Below are positions 59,263 to 64,000 of a stretch of DNA of 64,000 bases, in pieces. The notes below the pieces were generated by a model. The model was not told the DNA's origin. It worked only from the letters and a program-made list of their open reading frames with translations, and did not search any database. The stretch's first letter is position 1, and each line of letters begins with the position of its first letter. The stretch is from contig NZ_JAPYKH010000018.1 of the NCBI RefSeq assembly GCF_029623345.1, positions 23,691 through 87,690 on the forward strand, read 5' to 3'. The position numbers were made by a program, and so were the translations under genes. Source of the stretch: Sphingomonas phyllosphaerae. Lineage in GTDB: Bacteria; Pseudomonadota; Alphaproteobacteria; Sphingomonadales; Sphingomonadaceae.

Positions 59263-60793
59263 CGATTGTGTTGAAGAAGTCGGGGTGTCGGCCGGAGGCA
59301 AGCGGCGGTTGAGTTGCGCTGCACAGCGCCGACCGGCTCAGGCGGGTAGTGGCTGTGTCGGCATCGGGATGAGCTTGGCCATCTTGCGAAGGTTCTGGGC
59401 GGCGGCTGCCATGTGAAACTCGTCCCTGGCACCGTTCGGGCCGCGCAGGCGCAATCGGTCGAGCTTCAGGATGCGTTTGAGGTGCGCGAACAGCATCTCG
59501 ACCTTCTTTCGCTGGCGACGCGAGGTGACGTAGGCGTCGGTGGTGGCGATGTCGCGGGCGAGATCGCGAGCCCCTTCGTGGATCGAGCGGGTGACCTTGC
59601 GCGCCGGCATGTTGGGCGTGCAGCGTTGCCGCAGGGCGCAGCCGCCGCAATCCTGCTGTCGCGCGCGATAGCGGATGAAGCCGTCCTGCCCGACATCGCT
59701 CCGGGCGGTCGAGAAGTCGCGGTTCCTGGGGCGCAGGCGCTTGCCGCCAGGGCAGACGTAGCTGTCGTCGTCATGGTCGTAGGTGAAGGCATCGCGCTCA
59801 AACGTGCCGTCGCGGCGGGCGGACTTATCGAACACCGGGATGTGCGGCTGGATGTCACGCTCATGGACCAGCCAGGCGAGCATCTCCGCCGAGCCGTAGG
59901 CGGTGTCGGCGGCCAGCCGCTCGGGCCAGACGCCGAAGCGGTCCTGCACCCGCGCGATCATGCGTTTGCACGCGGTCACCTCGGCCTGGCGCACGGCGGT
60001 GCTCGCTTCCACGTCCATGATGACGGCGTGGTCGAGGTCGATGAGGTAGTTAGTCGAGTAGGCGTAGAAGGCCGGCCCGCGATGCGCGCTGGTCCAGCGC
60101 GATGCCGGATCGGCCGGCGCCAGATACTTCGGCACCACAGGTGTCGCTGCACCGAACGCGGCATCGTCGAGAACGGCCAGATACTCGCGGACGGCACGGC
60201 TGTCGGCGTCCGGTGCCAAGCCGTCACTGCCTGGGCCACCGGTCTGACGATTCGCATCGGCGCGGATGAGGCTGGCATCGACCGCAAACCCTTCACCCCC
60301 GACCAGCCCCTCGGCCATGCAGCGCGCGACCGTCGTCTCGAACAATCGGCGTAACAGGCCGCTGTCGCGGAAGCGCCCGTGCCGGTTCTTCGAGAAGGTC
60401 GAGTGGTCGGGCACGTCGCCGTCCAGCCCCAGGCGGCAGAACCAGCGATAGGCCAGGTTCAGATGCACCTCGTCGCACAGCCGACGCTCGGACCGGACGC
60501 CCATGCAATAGCCGATGATGAGCATCCGGATCATCAACTCCGGGTCGATCGAGGGACGACCCGTCTCGCTGTAGAAAGGCTTCAGCTCCTCGCGAATGCC
60601 CGACAGGTCCACGAACCGGTCGATCGAGCGCAGCAGATGGTCCGCCGGCACGTGCCGCTCCAGGCTGAAGCTGTAGAACAGCGCCTCCTGCGCCACCGTT
60701 CGCTCGCCCATCATCGGCCCGTCTCCGCTCACCTCTCGGGGATTGAATCAGACCACCGAGACCACTCCAAGCCGGCCTTTTTCAACATAATCG
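59263..60793 (-). mobile_element. IS1182-family insertion sequence
   Basis: An element of about 1.53 kb. Imperfect inverted repeats CGATTGTGTTGAAGAAG (left) and, reversed, CGATTATGTTGAAAAAG (right) bracket a single transposase gene. The exact outer base and any target duplication are uncertain. Confidence 0.75.
59338..60732 (-). CDS. IS1182-family transposase
   Basis: A 464-residue transposase. The DUF772 region opens it (ALFYSFSLERHVPADHLLRS, PELMIRMLIIGYCMGVRSER), the first aspartate is in GFAVDASLIRADAN, the second in RLAADTAYGSAEMLAWL and the glutamate in RQRKKVEMLFAHLKRILKLD. A cysteine-rich insert (RQQDCGGCALRQRCTP) is typical of the family. Length and motifs are complete, so it should be active. 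Confidence 0.88.
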   Translation of the reverse strand: MSGDGPMMGERTVAQEALFYSFSLERHVPADHLLRSIDRFVDLSGIREELKPFYSETGRPSIDPELMIRMLIIGYCMGVRSERRLCDEVHLNLAYRWFCRLGLDGDVPDHSTFSKNRHGRFRDSGLLRRLFETTVARCMAEGLVGGEGFAVDASLIRADANRQTGGPGSDGLAPDADSRAVREYLAVLDDAAFGAATPVVPKYLAPADPASRWTSAHRGPAFYAYSTNYLIDLDHAVIMDVEASTAVRQAEVTACKRMIARVQDRFGVWPERLAADTAYGSAEMLAWLVHERDIQPHIPVFDKSARRDGTFERDAFTYDHDDDSYVCPGGKRLRPRNRDFSTARSDVGQDGFIRYRARQQDCGGCALRQRCTPNMPARKVTRSIHEGARDLARDIATTDAYVTSRRQRKKVEMLFAHLKRILKLDRLRLRGPNGARDEFHMAAAAQNLRKMAKLIPMPTQPLPA

Positions 60794-60876
60794 GGCGGTA
60801 GCGGACCTTCTCGCCGGATGACCGCGGCGGAGGCTCCCTCCGCCGCGATGTCCGCTAATGGCCGGAAAGAGGACGT

Positions 60877-61083
60877 TTAACTCAAGCCGAAGAGAGCCAG
60901 AAAGCTGCCGACGGCGAAAGCCGCTAAAATGGCGGCCAACAACCAATGTCCGGCTACATATGATATTGGCTTCGATGGCGCCGTCTCGGCCATCAGCTCT
61001 CGTGCACGAGCAGATGTTCTCCAACACGTCCAAGCCCAGAACGCGGCCTGGGCCGCCACTAGCAGCTTGAGCGGGGATGGCAT
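60877..61083 (-). CDS. Small two-helix membrane protein
   Basis: A 68-residue frame with a first helix (LKLLVAAQAAFWAWTCW), a short polar loop (RTSARARELMAETAPSKP) and a second helix (GHWLLAAILAAFAVGSFLAL). The hydrophobicity pattern suggests a real small inner-membrane protein. AGGA lies upstream of the ATG. No family is recognised. It lies between the IS1182 element and the sulfite dehydrogenase genes. Confidence 0.45.
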   Translation of the reverse strand: MPSPLKLLVAAQAAFWAWTCWRTSARARELMAETAPSKPISYVAGHWLLAAILAAFAVGSFLALFGLS

Positions 61084-61307
61084 GCAGGAATCCTAACACG
61101 CTTGCGAATGTCCGCAACTGGGCGCTTGCCGCTCCTTGCCCTCTCGTGCCGAGGACCCACATTCGGTCATTCGCGGCCTCTTTTAGGTTCCCCACCTTCT
61201 GCCATCCATTCATGTTGGCAGCGGAGATGGTGCTGAGCCCCAGCCCTGTTCGCTGATCCGCCAACTCTCTCAAAGTATGGTATTTTGGGGTTTTCGAGAA
61301 GGCTCGC

Positions 61308-61790
61308 TTAGCCGGTTCCACCTGAGACATCGGGAGCCGCCTTGGGGTCAGGGTCCTGCGCCCTCCCGGTCGCGGGTGCCGCCTTCTGGCTCGGCATAGC
61401 GATGAGATAGGCGACGATCGCGTCAATGTCCTTCTCGGCCACCGGTGCCTTGTACACCTCACGCATCTTGGTGACGGTCGCCTTCCACTGGTCCGCTGAT
61501 AACGCAGGCTGGGTCAGCGCCATGCTGGCCGAGTGGCACGAGGTGCAGTTGGCGTTGATGACATCGGCGTGCGGACCATCGGGATAGGTAGCGTCGTCGA
61601 CCGGCAGGTCGACGCTAGTCGAGGCAAGCGAGAAGCCACGCGCCGACACGTTGGCGGGGGGTGCCGGCTCGGACGTCTCGGAGATCGCGGCAGGTGCCTT
61701 GCGGCTGCTCGGCGCGCCGATCGCGACAAGGATGATACCGGTTAGGCCGATCAGGCCCGCGGCCATGACGCCGGGAGACGGGGTCTTCAT
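61308..61790 (-). CDS. sorB: c-type cytochrome, SorB-like subunit
   Basis: A 160-residue protein with an N-terminal membrane or signal segment (VMAAGLIGLTGIILVAIGAP). The haem c site is C82-x-x-C85-H86 (NCTSCHSASM), and a methionine in the following helix region (VTKMREVY or LIAMPSQ) should be the sixth ligand. It lies 14 bases after the molybdoenzyme gene and is its probable electron acceptor, as in SorAB sulfite dehydrogenases. Confidence 0.85.
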   Translation of the reverse strand: MKTPSPGVMAAGLIGLTGIILVAIGAPSSRKAPAAISETSEPAPPANVSARGFSLASTSVDLPVDDATYPDGPHADVINANCTSCHSASMALTQPALSADQWKATVTKMREVYKAPVAEKDIDAIVAYLIAMPSQKAAPATGRAQDPDPKAAPDVSGGTG

Positions 61791-61804
61791 GGATTGCTCG
61801 CTCC

Positions 61805-63040
61805 TCAGGCCGCGATGATGGTGGTGGTCTCGATGTTGCCGCGCATGAACCCGCCGGGGTTCCAGATCGGCTTCATCGGCTGGGCGACACCGTTGGTGTT
61901 CCAGCAGCGCACCATGATAGGGTTAGGCCCGCGTCTCAGCGGCACGCGACCGTCCCAGCGCCGGAAGCTGTACCTGCCCTCGTCCGCGCCGAGGGTCGTC
62001 CTGTACCAGGTGCGGCCACCGTCCGACGACACATCGACCTTGGCGACGCCGCAGTCGCCGCCCATGGCGATCCCGCCGATCGGAATCGACGCCTCATAGG
62101 CGATCGCCTGACCATCAGGCAGGCTGGTCATCCAGCTGCGCGGGATCATTCGGTTGATGGGGACGGTCGGAAAGTCCTTGGCACCGGGCGCGACATTCGC
62201 CCCGGGTGTCGCAGGGATCTTGTAGGCCTTGGCCATCCAATACTGGTCGTCGGGGCCGGGCAGCACCTCGATCGCGTTCAGCATCTTGACCCAATAGGTC
62301 GAATACCAGCCCGGCACGATCAGCCGGCAGGGAAAGCCGTTGAGGAGCGGCAGCTGCTCGCCGTTCATGCCGAAGGCGATCATCACCTCACCGTCGCGGG
62401 CATGGTCGATATCGAGCGCCTTCTCGAAGTCAGGGGCGCCCGCCACGACCGGCTGATCGAGCGCGCCGAAGCGCACCTGCACCGCGCCTGCCTTGACGCC
62501 TGCGAGGTCGAGCACGTCGCGCAGGCGCACGCCGAGCCATTTAGCATTGCCCATTGCGCCGTTGCCCCATTGCGCGCCGGCGACGCGCGGCTGGAAAAGC
62601 CCACGGCTGTTGCCCGAGCATTGGTTCACCGCCGCCATCTCGGCCCGTGGCAGGCGCAGCAGTTGGGCGAGGCTGATCGACAGCGGCCGGTTGACGTGGC
62701 CGAAGACGTTGAGGCGGAAAGTCTCGACATCGATCGAGGTCGGGATATCGGCCCAGTGCCAGCGGACGAAGAACTGGTCGTTGGGGGTGAACACCGACTT
62801 GTCGAACACCTCCATCGGCGTCTCCAGCAAAGGCGGATGGACGCGCTGGAGGATCATGCTGTTCTTGCCGGGAAAGGCGCTGGTCATCGGCCGCTCGGCA
62901 TTCCCGCCGGGCAGCTTCAGGTCGACGAGCTGCTGCGCCAGCGCAGGTGCAGCGGCAAGGCCGGCGGTGCCGAGCGCGGCGTGCCTGAGAAAGCGGCGAC
63001 GGCTGGTCTCACTCGCCAGCCCGGCATCGAAATTGTCCAT
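61805..63040 (-). CDS. sorA: Sulfite dehydrogenase, molybdopterin subunit (SorA-like)
   Basis: A 411-residue periplasmic molybdoenzyme of the sulfite oxidase family. The twin-arginine signal is SRRRFLRHAALGTAGLAAAP. The molybdenum-ligating cysteine is C141 in AAVNQCSGNSRGLF; GNGAMGNAKWLGVRLRDVLD and LNGFPCRLIVPGWYSTYWVK are family segments, and a C-terminal immunoglobulin-like dimerisation domain follows (AKVDVSSDGGRTWYRT). It should oxidise sulfite to sulfate and pass electrons to the cytochrome c downstream. The TDT-family gene upstream fits sulfite handling. Confidence 0.88.
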   Translation of the reverse strand: MDNFDAGLASETSRRRFLRHAALGTAGLAAAPALAQQLVDLKLPGGNAERPMTSAFPGKNSMILQRVHPPLLETPMEVFDKSVFTPNDQFFVRWHWADIPTSIDVETFRLNVFGHVNRPLSISLAQLLRLPRAEMAAVNQCSGNSRGLFQPRVAGAQWGNGAMGNAKWLGVRLRDVLDLAGVKAGAVQVRFGALDQPVVAGAPDFEKALDIDHARDGEVMIAFGMNGEQLPLLNGFPCRLIVPGWYSTYWVKMLNAIEVLPGPDDQYWMAKAYKIPATPGANVAPGAKDFPTVPINRMIPRSWMTSLPDGQAIAYEASIPIGGIAMGGDCGVAKVDVSSDGGRTWYRTTLGADEGRYSFRRWDGRVPLRRGPNPIMVRCWNTNGVAQPMKPIWNPGGFMRGNIETTTIIAA

Positions 63041-63129
63041 GACAAGGCTCTCCTGTGGCCAGCCACGCTGGCGGATCGAAGGGGCGTTTCGCAAGTGATC
63101 GGACCGACTGATCCGATCATCACGGCGGA

Positions 63130-64000
63130 TCAGTTCGGGGTGGCGATGCAGGGGGAGACGAACAGGTTGCCGCGCCAGGCCCCAGCGAGCGTCTTGGCGC
63201 CAACCAGCAGCCACATCGCCGCGAGCGCGATCGTCAGCACCGTGCCGACCATACCGAAGAAGCCGAGGTTCAGCGTCGCGCCGAGCCGGAAGGTGGCGAC
63301 GGTGTAGACGCCGAGCGGGAAGGTATAGCCCCACCAGCCAAGGTTGAACGGGACGCCGGCGCGCCAGTAGCGGATGGTGATGAGCGTCGCGAGCGCCAGC
63401 CACCAAAGGCCGAAACCCCACAGGCAGAGCCCGGCGACGACGCCGATCCCTTGTGCGACGCTACCGACACCGGCCAGCCCGTGCGCCGCGAGGATCGCCG
63501 GCGCATCGGCCCCGAGCACCAGCATGCCCAGCGCCCCGGTGCCGATCGGCCCCAGCGCGAGCCAGGAGGATGCCGCCATGCTCTCATGCGGCAGCTTGTG
63601 GAGCGCCATGCGCAGGATCAGGATGGCGAGGATGCCGAACGCGACCGGCACCGAATATGCCCACAGCACATAGGATGTCGCAAGGGTCACGATCTGCGCG
63701 TGGGGATCGGTCAGATGCGGCGCGAGCAGCCCGCCGCTGGCACCCGCCACTTCGGCAGCGACGACCGGCAGCAGCCATACCGCGGTCATGCCGTCCAGGC
63801 TGTGCTCGTGGCGGGTGAACATCAGATACGGGATCAGCACGCCGCATGCGAGCGACATGGCGACGTCGATCCACCACAAGCCATGCGCGACCGGCACGAT
63901 GCCGTTACCGAACCGCGCGATCCCGAAAGCGAGGCAGCCATTGATGATCGTCGCCAGGCCCATCGGGATGGTCCCGATGAACATCGACACGGTGTTGTGC
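63130..64000 (-). CDS. TDT-family transporter (TehA/SSU1-like), 5' end outside the window
   Basis: At least 290 residues of a ten-helix membrane protein; the reading frame is still open at the right edge (HNTVSMFIGTIPMGLATIIN), so the start lies beyond it. Helices such as VAMSLACGVLIPYLMFT, GIGVVAGLCLWGFGLWWLAL and FFGMVGTVLTIALAAMWLLV follow. The motif order matches the tellurite-resistance/dicarboxylate transporter family that includes the fungal sulfite pump SSU1. It lies 90 bases before sorA in the same direction, which supports sulfite export as its role. An internal GTG at 63990 should not be taken as the start. Confidence 0.8.
   Translation of the reverse strand, partial: HNTVSMFIGTIPMGLATIINGCLAFGIARFGNGIVPVAHGLWWIDVAMSLACGVLIPYLMFTRHEHSLDGMTAVWLLPVVAAEVAGASGGLLAPHLTDPHAQIVTLATSYVLWAYSVPVAFGILAILILRMALHKLPHESMAASSWLALGPIGTGALGMLVLGADAPAILAAHGLAGVGSVAQGIGVVAGLCLWGFGLWWLALATLITIRYWRAGVPFNLGWWGYTFPLGVYTVATFRLGATLNLGFFGMVGTVLTIALAAMWLLVGAKTLAGAWRGNLFVSPCIATPN

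Noticed and set aside
59413..60354. Forward frame of 313 codons inside the IS1182 element
   Set aside because: Antisense to a complete transposase gene with a full DDE triad.
1..64000. CRISPR array, tRNA, rRNA or replication origin
   Set aside because: No regularly spaced repeats, no clover-leaf with CCA-type acceptor, no rRNA-like stretch and no rep/dnaA-type gene or iteron cluster was seen by eye.

Overview
The window is GC-rich DNA that looks like an alphaproteobacterium of the Sphingomonadales. This rests on an ECF sigma factor paired with a NrsF-type anti-sigma factor, a large TonB-dependent receptor, HWE-family histidine kinases, a DUF3034 protein, many GTG/TTG starts and insertion sequences of the kinds common in that order. 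No rRNA, tRNA, CRISPR array or replication gene was found. The density of insertion sequences, element relics and broken genes says this is accessory, repeatedly rearranged DNA.

Layout. 0-5.5 kb: end of a surface-polysaccharide locus (flippase start, DUF1996 secreted protein, three glycosyltransferases). 5.5-9.1 kb: an IS5-family (IS427-type) element, two tiny overlapping ORFs, relics of a serine recombinase and an IS110 transposase, and a catalase-like gene whose 5' end was replaced by a 204-bp element. 9.2-17.1 kb: a short-chain dehydrogenase, then a TonB-dependent receptor divergent from a tightly coupled four-gene operon (ABC ATPase, two ABC-2 permeases, methyltransferase). 17.2-21.1 kb: small ORFs, a large serine recombinase and an IS6-family element sitting inside a fragment of the 204-bp element. 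21-29.3 kb: a redox/detoxification cluster with a duplicated flavodoxin-fold oxidoreductase and several decayed zinc-free alcohol dehydrogenase fragments, closed by a divergent LysR regulator. 29.3-37.9 kb: a GH130 enzyme, then a compact oxidative-stress regulon: MsrB, MsrA, ECF sigma, NrsF anti-sigma, DUF417, a GST, a Met/Lys-rich exported protein, a cytochrome b plus molybdoenzyme pair, and a DUF1223 protein. Six promoters with the same architecture (YGTAAC, exactly 17 bases, CGTA or CGCA) precede these units. 38-46 kb: a GNAT-like protein, a decapitated GGDEF-EAL gene, and a truncated haemoglobin / DUF3034 / cupredoxin / GGDEF-EAL neighbourhood. 46-50 kb: second IS427 copy, a response regulator plus HWE kinase, and a second, frameshifted IS6 copy. 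50-56.6 kb: small hypothetical genes, a B3/B4-domain protein with a PLP enzyme, an ArgP-like regulator, a Gdx/SugE guanidinium exporter with a candidate guanidine-II (mini-ykkC) riboswitch, a LysE exporter and a DapA-family aldolase. 56.7-64 kb: a second response regulator plus HWE kinase pair, an IS1182-family element, and a sulfite dehydrogenase (SorA/SorB) with a TDT-family exporter running off the window end.

The best-supported discovery-type signals are the six-promoter ECF regulon, which joins methionine sulfoxide repair to reactive-chlorine-type defence, the IS6-related 204-bp element that is fused in frame to truncated genes, the mini-ykkC-like hairpins before gdx, and the TonB receptor / ABC-2 / methyltransferase cluster, whose substrate I cannot name.
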